Shown: positions 1 to 6,264 of the stretch, piece after piece
Position numbering within the stretch: position 1 is the first letter of the stretch
Layout: every line of letters begins with the position of its first letter
NCBI RefSeq assembly: GCF_018905915.1
Contig: NZ_CP064782.1
Location: 2,604,001-2,668,000 of the forward strand
Direction of reading: 5' to 3'
Length of the DNA stretch: 64,000 nt
DNA from: Azospira inquinata
Lineage (GTDB): Bacteria > Pseudomonadota > Gammaproteobacteria > Burkholderiales > Rhodocyclaceae
Position numbers and translations under genes: made by a program
The notes under the pieces: model-generated
Databases searched by the model: none
The model's input: only the letters and a program-made list of their open reading frames with translations
What the model was told of the DNA's origin: nothing

Positions 1-1151
1 TCAACGTGCTGGCCCACGAGCTGCAAGCGGCGGCCAAGGGTGTGCGTCTGGATACGGACACCATTTTCCGGGCCGTGGCCGGGGTCCATCGCCGGGTGCG
101 AGGCGCCTACGCCGTGGTGGCCCTGATTGCCGGTTATGGCCTGCTGGCCTTCCGGGACCCTTACGGCATCCGTCCCCTGGTCATTGGCCGCAATGTGACC
201 CCTGCCGGCACCGAATACCTGATCGCCTCCGAATCCGTGGCCCTGGACACCCTGGGCTTTGAAGTGATGCGGGACGTGGCCCCCGGGGAAGCGGTGTTCA
301 TCGACCAGGAACGCAACCTGTCCAGCCACCAGTGCGCTGACAAGCCCGCCTACGCTCCCTGTATTTTCGAATACGTCTATCTGGCCCGGCCCGATTCCGT
401 CATTGACGGGGTCTCCGTCTATGAGACCCGGCTACGCATGGGGGAATTCCTGGCGGACAAAATCCGCCAGTGCATGGACCCGGCGGACATCGACGTGGTC
501 ATTCCCATCCCCGATTCCTCCCGGCCCTCCGCCATGCAGCTGGCCAAGGCCCTGAAGCGGCCCTACCGGGAAGGTTTTGTGAAAAACCGCTATATCGGCC
601 GCACCTTCATCATGCCGGGCCAATCCACCCGGAAAAAGAGCGTGCGCCAGAAGCTCAATTCCATTTCCCAGGAATTCAAGGGCAAGCGGGTCCTGCTGGT
701 GGATGATTCCATCGTGCGGGGCACTACCAGCCGGGAAATCGTGGAAATGGCCCGGGCTGCCGGGGCCCTCAAAGTTTATTTCGCCTCCGCTGCGCCCCCC
801 GTGCGTTACCCCAACGTGTACGGCATCGATATGCCGACCCGGGCCGAGCTGATCGCCACCGGTCGCAACGACGAGGAAATCGCCAAGGAAATCGGGGCGG
901 ACGCCCTGGTGTATCAGGATCTGGACGCCCTGAAGGATTCGGTTCGGGCCCTCAATCCGGCTTTGACCTGCTTCGATACTTCCTGTTTCGACGGCAAGTA
1001 CATTACCGGGGACGTGACCGCCGAATATTTGGATCAGGTGGAAAACGGCCGGGGCACTAAGGCCAAGGCTGGCAGCGGGGAAGAAGACAGCAGCGCTTCC
1101 CAGCAGATGGACCTGAATCTGGTGGATAACGAAGCCGGGGCGGAGCGTTGA
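1..1151 (+). CDS. purF: Amidophosphoribosyltransferase, 3' part
   Basis: First committed step of purine synthesis: PRPP plus glutamine gives phosphoribosylamine. The gene runs in from the left edge; the visible frame opens within a LNVLAHEL-like segment, so the catalytic N-terminal cysteine and most of the glutaminase domain lie outside. The PRPP-binding motif VLLVDDSIVRGTTSREI is intact near residue 232 of the visible part, and the preceding IPDSSRPSA and GRTFIMP segments are typical of the family. The C-terminal tail after about residue 345 is polar and low in complexity. The GTG at position 6 is an internal codon, not a start. The methionine gene metZ follows about 175 bases downstream with its own riboswitch, so the two are probably regulated separately. 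Confidence 0.97.
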   Translation, partial: NVLAHELQAAAKGVRLDTDTIFRAVAGVHRRVRGAYAVVALIAGYGLLAFRDPYGIRPLVIGRNVTPAGTEYLIASESVALDTLGFEVMRDVAPGEAVFIDQERNLSSHQCADKPAYAPCIFEYVYLARPDSVIDGVSVYETRLRMGEFLADKIRQCMDPADIDVVIPIPDSSRPSAMQLAKALKRPYREGFVKNRYIGRTFIMPGQSTRKKSVRQKLNSISQEFKGKRVLLVDDSIVRGTTSREIVEMARAAGALKVYFASAAPPVRYPNVYGIDMPTRAELIATGRNDEEIAKEIGADALVYQDLDALKDSVRALNPALTCFDTSCFDGKYITGDVTAEYLDQVENGRGTKAKAGSGEEDSSASQQMDLNLVDNEAGAER

Positions 1152-1183
1152 CCTGAAGCCCGTCCGGTTCTAGCATTCAATCC

Positions 1184-1236
1184 ACGGCGCCGATTTGACC
1201 GACAGCTTGCGGGCGCCTCACAAATACCGCTAAAGC
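1184..1236 (+). promoter_or_regulatory. SAM-II (SAM-alpha) riboswitch aptamer upstream of metZ
   Basis: The segment fits the SAM-II pseudoknot fold. GGCGCC (1186-1191) pairs with GGCGCC (1212-1217) as P1. The conserved GATTTGACCG follows directly at 1192-1201, TTGC is at 1207-1210, and AAAT (1222-1225) plus GCTAAA (1229-1234) form the 3' part that folds back on the GATTT loop. Order and spacing match the known class (GATTT..ACCG, TTGC, AAAT..GCTAAA). The next gene is metZ, a standard SAM-II target. The match was made by eye against the remembered consensus. Confidence 0.87.
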
Positions 1237-1260
1237 GCGCCGGAAACAGCCCACCGTTTC

Positions 1261-1301
1261 AAGCCCGCTTTGGCTTTTGGCCCTGGCGGGCTTTTCGTTT
1301 T
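1261..1301 (+). terminator. Intrinsic terminator between SAM-II aptamer and metZ
   Basis: AAGCCCGC (1261-1268) pairs perfectly with GCGGGCTT (1286-1293) across a 17-base loop and runs into TTTTCGTTTT. It lies 25 bases after the aptamer and ends 27 bases before the metZ ATG, so it could be the riboswitch expression platform or the purF terminator. The T-tract is interrupted by CG, so efficiency is uncertain. Confidence 0.6.
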
Positions 1302-1327
1302 ATGTGACCTCAGCGACAGAGAAAACG

Positions 1328-2515
1328 ATGGACAACCAAGAACAGAATTCCTGGCAACAGGACACCCTGGCCATCCGGGCCGGAACCCAGCGCAGCCAGT
1401 TCAACGAACACAGCGAAGCCCTCTATCTCACCTCCAGCTTTGTCTTCGAAAGCGCCGCCCAGGCGGCGGCCCGCTTTGCCGGGGAAGACGAAGGCTGCGT
1501 TTATTCCCGCTTCTCCAATCCCACGGTGAGCCTGTTCCAGGAACGGCTGGCGGCCCTGGAAGGGGGCGAAGCCGCGGTGGCCACGGCCAGCGGCATGTCC
1601 GCCATCCTCTCCCTGGTCATGGCGCACCTCAAGGCCGGGGACCACATCGTGGCCTCCGCTAGCCTGTTCGGCTCCACCATCCAGCTCTTCGGCAATATCA
1701 TGAGCCGGTTCGGCGTCACCACCACCTTTGTGCCGGCCACGGACCCGGGGGCCTGGGAAGCTGCCATTCGTCCAGAAACACGGCTCTTTTTCCTGGAAAC
1801 CCCTTCCAATCCCCTGACCGAAGTGGGGGACATCGCCGGCCTGGCCGAACTGGCCCACGCCCACGGCATTCTTCTGGCGGTGGATAACTGCTTCTGTAGC
1901 CCGGTGTTGCAACAGCCCCTGGCCCTGGGGGCGGACCTGGTGGTCCATTCCGCCACCAAATATTTGGATGGCCAGGGCCGGGTGCTGGGGGGCGCGGTAG
2001 TAGGCCCCAAAGCCCTCACCGACGAGGTGTATAAATTTTTGCGTACCGCCGGTCCCACCCTCTCCGCCTTCAATGCCTGGGTGCTGGCCAAGGGCCTGGA
2101 AACCCTGAAAATCCGCCTCTTCAGCCAGTCCGCCAACGCCCTGGCCCTGGCCCGGTGGCTGGAAGCCCATCCCCAGGTGGCCCGGGTCTATTACCCGGGG
2201 CTGGAGTCCCATCCCCAGCACGCCCTGGCCCAGCGCCAGCAAAAGACCGGGGGCGCCATTCTTTCCTTTGAGGTCAAAGGGGGGCGGGAAGGGGCCTGGA
2301 AGGTGGTGGATTCCTGCCGCCTGCTGTCCATTACGGGCAATCTGGGGGATGTGAAGACCACCATCACCCACCCCGCTACCACCACCCATGGCCGTATCAG
2401 TCCGGAAGCCCGGGCGGCGGCAGGCATTTCCGATGGCCTGCTGCGGGTCGCCGTGGGCCTGGAAGCCCTGGAAGACCTCCAGGCCGACCTGTCCCGGGGG
2501 CTGGATGCCGCCTGA
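1328..2515 (+). CDS. metZ: O-succinylhomoserine sulfhydrylase
   Basis: PLP enzyme of the Cys/Met metabolism family that makes homocysteine from O-succinylhomoserine and sulfide. The frame gives 395 residues, the usual length. The PLP lysine lies in HSATKYLDGQGRVLGG, with the aspartate motif AVDNCFCSP before it and the SVxxxLGDxKTxxTHPAxTTH-like end (SITGNLGDVKTTITHPA) after it. The frame stays open upstream to a TTG at 1277, but that codon is inside the terminator hairpin; the ATG at 1328 gives the family's usual N-terminus. The SAM-II riboswitch upstream implies feedback by S-adenosylmethionine. Cystathionine gamma-synthase is a close relative, but the context and motifs favour MetZ. Confidence 0.93.
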   Translation: MDNQEQNSWQQDTLAIRAGTQRSQFNEHSEALYLTSSFVFESAAQAAARFAGEDEGCVYSRFSNPTVSLFQERLAALEGGEAAVATASGMSAILSLVMAHLKAGDHIVASASLFGSTIQLFGNIMSRFGVTTTFVPATDPGAWEAAIRPETRLFFLETPSNPLTEVGDIAGLAELAHAHGILLAVDNCFCSPVLQQPLALGADLVVHSATKYLDGQGRVLGGAVVGPKALTDEVYKFLRTAGPTLSAFNAWVLAKGLETLKIRLFSQSANALALARWLEAHPQVARVYYPGLESHPQHALAQRQQKTGGAILSFEVKGGREGAWKVVDSCRLLSITGNLGDVKTTITHPATTTHGRISPEARAAAGISDGLLRVAVGLEALEDLQADLSRGLDAA

Positions 2516-2532
2516 AGACGGTTCCGGGAATA

Positions 2533-2571
2533 CCCAATAAAAAACCGCCCTAGAGGCGGTTTTTTATTGGG
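2533..2571. terminator. Bidirectional terminator between metZ and a convergent gene
   Basis: Perfect 17-bp stem (2533-2549 with 2555-2571) with loop CTAGA. GCCTCC-rich core CCGCC/GGCGG is flanked by A6 on one side and T6 on the other, so it can stop transcription on both strands. It separates metZ from the minus-strand receptor gene. Confidence 0.9.
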
Positions 2572-2599
2572 CGACAGGGCGACAGGGCGACAGGGCGGG
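2571..2599 (+). repeat. Short tandem repeat, three copies of GCGACAGG
   Basis: Three head-to-tail copies of an 8-base unit (2571-2594) directly after the terminator, followed by a degenerate GCGGGC. It is noncoding and lies between two convergent gene ends; no function is evident. Confidence 0.6.
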
Positions 2600-2622
2600 C
2601 CGTTCCGATGCCGCCTTGCCGA

Positions 2623-3774
2623 TCAACGCAGCAGCTGGCCATTGCGGCTCACCACGGTCACTTCTACGAAGTTGGAGGGGCGAGGGCTTTTGCCGAAGTT
2701 CAGGTTAAAGCCTCCCAGGTCCAGGCGGCCTGATTCCCGCAGGGCCTGCTGGATGCCGCTATGGGACAGGTCCCGGGTGCGGCGCAGGCTCTGCACCAGG
2801 GCCTTGGCGGCGAGAAATCCTTCCAGAGTGGCCTGGGACACGGGCTCGTCCGTGTAGATGCCCATCAGCTTCACATGTTCCCGGGTCACCGGGAGAATGG
2901 CGTGGGGGTCGGGCACCACCTGGGTGACGATCAGGCCCCGGGCCGTCTGGGGGCCCACAATGCTGATCAGGGTGCGCACATTGACCTGGGAGGGGGCGCA
3001 GAGAAAGGCCCCCGGGTCTGCCGCCCGGTAGCGTTTGACGAACTGGGCCACGGCCAGGGTATCCGCCAGGACCAGCACGGCCTGGGGCCGGGAGCGGAGC
3101 AGCTCCTGGGCGGCCCGGTCCGGCCCGTCCCCCTGGAGGCTCATGTGGGCCCGGCCCAGGAGCCGGGCTTGGTGGGCCTTGAGTTCCCCTTCCAGGAGGC
3201 GCACCGCATTGCGGCCGTAATCATCGTCCGTGGCCGCCACGCCGAAGCTTTTCACCCCCACGGTGGTGAGATGGGAGACCAGGGCGCGGATTTCCTGGCC
3301 CAGGTCGCTACGCAGAAAATACACCCCCTCCTTGGGCCCCACGGGGGAGGCCCCGGCCACCGGGGCAAAGAGGGGGACTCCGGCGGCCCGGATACCGCTG
3401 TCCCGGGCCAAAGCCGCCACCGTGTCGTCCCCGGTGAAGCCGAACAGCACATCCGCCCCGTCCCGGAGGAAATCCCGGGCCTCCGCCACGCTGCGCTGGG
3501 GCGAGCCCCCCGAATCCTTGTAGCGATAGACGATGCGGCGGCCGTTGATGCCTCCGTTGCCGTTCACATAGTCAAAATAAACCTTGGCCCCGGTGGTGTA
3601 GTCCCGGCCAAAATCCGCCCCCAGACCGGTCAGGTCCGCTGCCTGCATGACCCGAAGGGTCTGGGATTCGGCGGTGTGGGCAGGTACGGGCAGGCTGGCC
3701 GCCCCCAGGGTGAGGAGGAGGGCCCGGGGCAGCCAGTGACGCCAGCGCCGGGCCAGAGTAGCAAGGGAGGACAT
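2623..3774 (-). CDS. Periplasmic LivK-type substrate-binding protein (orphan)
   Basis: 383 residues with an N-terminal signal peptide ending near residue 33 (core LPRALLLTLGAASLPVPAHT), then a type I periplasmic binding fold of the branched-chain amino-acid receptor family: LRVMQAADLTGLGADFGRD at the mature start, GGINGRRIVYRYKDSGGSP, and VLFGFTGDDTVAALARDS. No permease or ATPase gene is adjacent, so it either serves a transporter encoded elsewhere or feeds a sensor. It resembles the second orphan receptor at 18.5-19.6 kb, including the C-terminal pattern VxxxxGxxL(R/H). The ligand cannot be told from the sequence. Confidence 0.8.
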   Translation of the reverse strand: MSSLATLARRWRHWLPRALLLTLGAASLPVPAHTAESQTLRVMQAADLTGLGADFGRDYTTGAKVYFDYVNGNGGINGRRIVYRYKDSGGSPQRSVAEARDFLRDGADVLFGFTGDDTVAALARDSGIRAAGVPLFAPVAGASPVGPKEGVYFLRSDLGQEIRALVSHLTTVGVKSFGVAATDDDYGRNAVRLLEGELKAHQARLLGRAHMSLQGDGPDRAAQELLRSRPQAVLVLADTLAVAQFVKRYRAADPGAFLCAPSQVNVRTLISIVGPQTARGLIVTQVVPDPHAILPVTREHVKLMGIYTDEPVSQATLEGFLAAKALVQSLRRTRDLSHSGIQQALRESGRLDLGGFNLNFGKSPRPSNFVEVTVVSRNGQLLR

Positions 3775-4003
3775 GGAGACTCCAGGTCGCAGGGATAAGG
3801 GGCGCTACCCTAACAGGGGCAGATTGCAGGGGTATTGCGATGCACAATGAGGGGGCGGGCAGAAAGCCAGGAAGGCGGGGTAAGGGCCTAGGCGAGGGCG
3901 AGGCGCCGCCCGCTCCGAGCCCCCCTTCCCCCTGGCCCATTTACCCGGGTCTTGCCGCTTCATTCCGGGCAGCAAAGGTGGGGACGGCGGGGCGGGGAAA
4001 GGT
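3775..4003. other. Intergenic stretch with no supported feature
   Basis: About 230 bases between the minus-strand receptor start and the rhlE promoter. It is GC-rich with purine runs. I see no open frame with a ribosome site and no convincing -10/-35 pair for the receptor, although its promoter should lie here. Confidence 0.5.
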
Positions 4004-4009
4004 TATACT
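3981..4009 (+). promoter_or_regulatory. Putative promoter for rhlE
   Basis: TATACT at 4004-4009 is a good -10 hexamer in very GC-rich surroundings; the -35 region is poor. Transcription from about 4016 would give a 150-base leader before the helicase ATG. Confidence 0.5.
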
Positions 4010-4021
4010 TCGCCCCCCTAC

Positions 4022-4086
4022 AGTGCCGCCCGTCAGTCACGGCACTTTCGGTTCCCCCCGGGGAACCTGTCAGACCCGGAAGGGTC
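4022..4086 (+). other. Structured 5' leader of rhlE: three consecutive hairpins
   Basis: Hairpin 1: AGTGCCG 4022-4028 with CGGCACT 4040-4046. Hairpin 2: GGTTCCCC 4050-4057 with GGGGAACC 4060-4067. Hairpin 3: GACCC 4073-4077 with GGGTC 4082-4086, closed by a GGAA tetraloop of the GNRA class. No T-tract follows, so these are not terminators. They lie between the likely start of transcription and the ribosome site of an RNA helicase gene, which suggests a regulated or autoregulated leader. Confidence 0.5.
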
Positions 4087-4165
4087 CATCGGTGGTCCCT
4101 TTGCTTGCCCGGACTGGTTCATGTTGCGGCATGAGGCATCAGCGGGCCATGTTCCAGGAGTTTCC

Positions 4166-5530
4166 ATGAATTTTTCCGATCTCGGCTTGCGGGCCGAAAT
4201 CCTGCGTGCTGTGGACGCCCAAGGCTACGACACGCCCACCCCCATTCAACGGGATGCCATTCCCGTGGTACTGCAAGGCCGAGATTTGATGGCCTGTGCC
4301 CAAACCGGCACGGGCAAGACCGCCGGTTTTACCCTGCCCATTCTGCAAAAACTGGCAGGGGAAAGCGTTAGCCCCCTGACCAAGCCGGGACGTAAGCCCC
4401 GGGCTCTGATCTTAGCGCCCACCCGGGAACTGGCCTTGCAGGTGGAAGAAAACGTCCGCTCCTACAGCCAGTTCCTGCCCTTCAAGTCCCTGGCCATGTT
4501 CGGCGGCGTGGGCATGAATCCCCAGATTGCCGCCCTGCGTCGCGGGGTGGATATCCTGGTGGCCTGCCCTGGGCGGCTCCTGGACCACCTCAATCAGCGC
4601 ACCCTGGACCTTTCCGCGGTGGAAGTGCTGGTGCTGGATGAGGCGGATCGGATGCTGGACATGGGCTTTATCCGGGATATCCGGAAAATCCTTCTCTCCC
4701 TGCCGAAAAAACGCCAGAACCTGCTCTTTTCCGCCACCTTTTCCGAAGACATTCGGGAACTGGCTGGGACCTTCCTCCATGAGCCCGTGTCCGTGGAAGT
4801 GGCCCGGCGCAATGCGCCGGCGGAAAGCGTCACCCAGAAGGTGATCCGGGTGGATCGGGACAAGAAAAAAGAACTGCTGCTGCACCTGTTCGAAACCCGG
4901 GGCTGGCATCAGGTGCTGGTCTTCACCCGCACCAAATACGGGGCCGACGCCCTGGCCCGCAAGCTGGATAAGGCCGGAGTACGGGCTGCCGCCCTGCACG
5001 GGGACAAGACCCAGGGCGCCCGGGTGCGGGCCCTCAATGATTTCAAGGACGGCAAACTGGCGGCCCTGGTGGCCACGGACATCGCTGCCCGGGGCATCGA
5101 CATCGACCAGCTGCCCTACGTGGTCAATTTTGAGCTGCCCAATGTGGCGGAAGATTACGTGCACCGTATCGGCCGTACCGGCCGGGCCGGGGCGGAAGGG
5201 GAAGCCATTTCCCTGGTCTGCGCCGACGAGGCGGACAACCTGCGGGGCATCGAACGGCTGATTAAGCGGGATCTGGAAAAGCTGGTGCTGGAAGGCTATG
5301 AGCCCACCGCCACGGCCAGCGCTCCGGCGCCCAAGCCCGCTGGTCGGCGGGGCGGCAGCGGCCGGGGGAGCAATCCCCAGGGCCGCAGCGGCCAGGGTGG
5401 TGAGCGGAACCGGACGGGGCGTCCCGGCGGTCAAGGCGCCCCCCGGGGCGAAGGCGCTGGGCCTGCCCGTAGCGGCCAAAACCGTCCTCAGGGGAGTGGC
5501 GGACGGCGTAGCGGCAGTCGCAGCCACTAA
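4166..5530 (+). CDS. rhlE: DEAD-box ATP-dependent RNA helicase, RhlE type
   Basis: 454 residues. Q motif and Walker A ([18 protein letters not shown] at about 45-52), motif Ia PTRELA, Walker [11 protein letters not shown], motif III SAT, and helicase C motifs [12 protein letters not shown] and HRIGRTGR are all present. After about residue 385 a low-complexity tail rich in Gly, Arg, Ser and Pro replaces any folded domain, as in RhlE proteins that bind RNA non-specifically. Start: ATG 4166 has a CAGGAG ribosome site at 4155-4160; an in-frame ATG at 4121 has none and gives an atypical extension. Role: unwinding of structured RNA in ribosome assembly and the degradosome. RhlE is favoured over CsdA/SrmB by length and motif spacing. 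Confidence 0.88.
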   Translation: MNFSDLGLRAEILRAVDAQGYDTPTPIQRDAIPVVLQGRDLMACAQTGTGKTAGFTLPILQKLAGESVSPLTKPGRKPRALILAPTRELALQVEENVRSYSQFLPFKSLAMFGGVGMNPQIAALRRGVDILVACPGRLLDHLNQRTLDLSAVEVLVLDEADRMLDMGFIRDIRKILLSLPKKRQNLLFSATFSEDIRELAGTFLHEPVSVEVARRNAPAESVTQKVIRVDRDKKKELLLHLFETRGWHQVLVFTRTKYGADALARKLDKAGVRAAALHGDKTQGARVRALNDFKDGKLAALVATDIAARGIDIDQLPYVVNFELPNVAEDYVHRIGRTGRAGAEGEAISLVCADEADNLRGIERLIKRDLEKLVLEGYEPTATASAPAPKPAGRRGGSGRGSNPQGRSGQGGERNRTGRPGGQGAPRGEGAGPARSGQNRPQGSGGRRSGSRSH

Positions 5531-5550
5531 GCGTCGCGTTCCTTTGAATA

Positions 5551-5582
5551 AGAAAAAAGCCGGGTTTTCCCGGCTTTTTTCT
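5551..5582. terminator. Terminator after rhlE
   Basis: AGAAAAAAGCCGGG pairs with CCCGGCTTTTTTCT around a TTTT loop, 20 bases past the rhlE stop. The stem is flanked by A6 and T6, so it is potentially bidirectional. Confidence 0.9.
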
Positions 5583-5603
5583 TTGGGGCGCCCAGTTAGG
5601 GGC

Positions 5604-5627
5604 AAAAAAAACGCCCCAGAGGGGCGT
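5604..5627 (-). terminator. Minus-strand intrinsic terminator
   Basis: Read on the minus strand: ACGCCCC (5627-5621) pairs with GGGGCGT (5617-5611) around TCT, followed by an eight-T run (5611-5604). On the plus strand the same hairpin has no T-tract, so it acts on minus-strand transcripts. Confidence 0.8.
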
Positions 5628-5800
5628 GGAACCTAGTCGTTGATCCCGGCAGGAGTACCGGATTGGTGGCCATCTTAGCCGCCCCCTTCCCGGGGCGATA
5701 GTGACCGAATGTCGCAGGCCCTGGAAATGCAATGGGCATCAGTTGGATAGACGGGAGAGGTGATGGGGCCGGTGTCGGGCTGGGTCTGGAGCTTAGGTGT
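5604..5800 (-). ncRNA. Candidate intergenic small RNA (minus strand)
   Basis: Between rhlE and the DUF2325 gene lies a roughly 195-base stretch whose minus strand ends in a textbook intrinsic terminator (stem 5611-5617/5621-5627, loop TCT, then eight Ts). Minus-strand transcription towards it could begin in the AT-rich block at 5800-5855. Two further hairpins form on that strand: 5643-5663, whose loop displays ACTCCTG (complementary to a Shine-Dalgarno), and 5680-5697 (CGCCCC/GGGGCG). There is no gene on that strand for the terminator to serve closer than the GGDEF gene, which ends at 6265 beyond an opposing gene. No known RNA family recognised. Confidence 0.35.
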
Positions 5801-5845
5801 TGTTATGTTTAAAATGGAATAAAGAAAAAATAAAACGATATTTTT

Positions 5846-5856
5846 GATTATTAATC
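5846..5856. promoter_or_regulatory. Small inverted repeat in AT-rich promoter region
   Basis: GATTA-T-TAATC is a perfect 11-base inverted repeat within the only AT-rich block (5800-5860) of this region, between the possible sRNA and the DUF2325 start. It could be an operator; it does not match a full FNR or Fur site. Confidence 0.25.
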
Positions 5857-5909
5857 TCGGGGCGCAAGCTTCTTCCCAGGAACAATTCTCCTGTTTTAAG
5901 GAGCTTGGG

Positions 5910-6230
5910 ATGACGCAAGAAACGACAGGCAATACCCTGCTGGTGGTGGGGGCGGATAAGGTGGATGGGGTGCGGGAGGAACTGGCCCGGGCGCCCCATC
6001 TGGCGGGCCTGACCCGAATCGAGCATTGGTCCGGGCGGAGACCCGGGGATTCCCGCCGGGTGATGCCGGCGGTCACCGGGCTGGTGCTGGTGATCTGTAC
6101 CCAGGTCAGCCATGAGCTGCTCCACCACGTGAATCGGGAAGTACAGAAGCGGCGGGTGCCCGTGCTCTATTGCCGCCACTCACTTGGGGATATCCGGCGC
6201 AAGTTTGCCGCCCTGGCGGCTCAGGCCTAG
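5910..6230 (+). CDS. DUF2325 domain protein
   Basis: 106 residues. The pattern TLLVVGADKVDGVREEL at the start and VLVICTQVSHELLHHVN...RRVPVLYCRHS at the end match the DUF2325 family, small alpha/beta proteins with no established biochemical function, often beside metal or redox genes. The start at 5910 has an AAGGAG ribosome site at 5896-5901; an upstream in-frame start lacks one. It stands alone, between a terminator and the convergent GGDEF gene, with an AT-rich promoter region before it. Its single histidine cluster (HELLHH) and two cysteines could bind metal, but that is speculation. Confidence 0.75.
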   Translation: MTQETTGNTLLVVGADKVDGVREELARAPHLAGLTRIEHWSGRRPGDSRRVMPAVTGLVLVICTQVSHELLHHVNREVQKRRVPVLYCRHSLGDIRRKFAALAAQA

Positions 6231-6264
6231 ATCGCCAGCAGACGGGCTTTCCAGCCCGGAAGGC

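Noticed and set aside
1277..1327. Upstream TTG start for metZ
   Set aside because: The codon lies in the loop of the terminator and adds residues not found in the family.
4060..4100. Resemblance of CCTGTCAGACCCGGAAGGGTCC to the apical loop of the signal recognition particle RNA
   Set aside because: The GTCAG and GGAA tetraloop are there, but the conserved AGCAGCC on the 3' side is missing and replaced by a simple complementary stem; treated as part of the rhlE leader.
5844..5857. FNR-box-like TTGAT sequence before DUF2325
   Set aside because: Only the left half matches; the right half is AATCT rather than ATCAA.
5675..6076. 133-codon minus-strand open frame overlapping the sRNA candidate and DUF2325
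   Set aside because: No ribosome site, no family likeness, and most of it is antisense to DUF2325.
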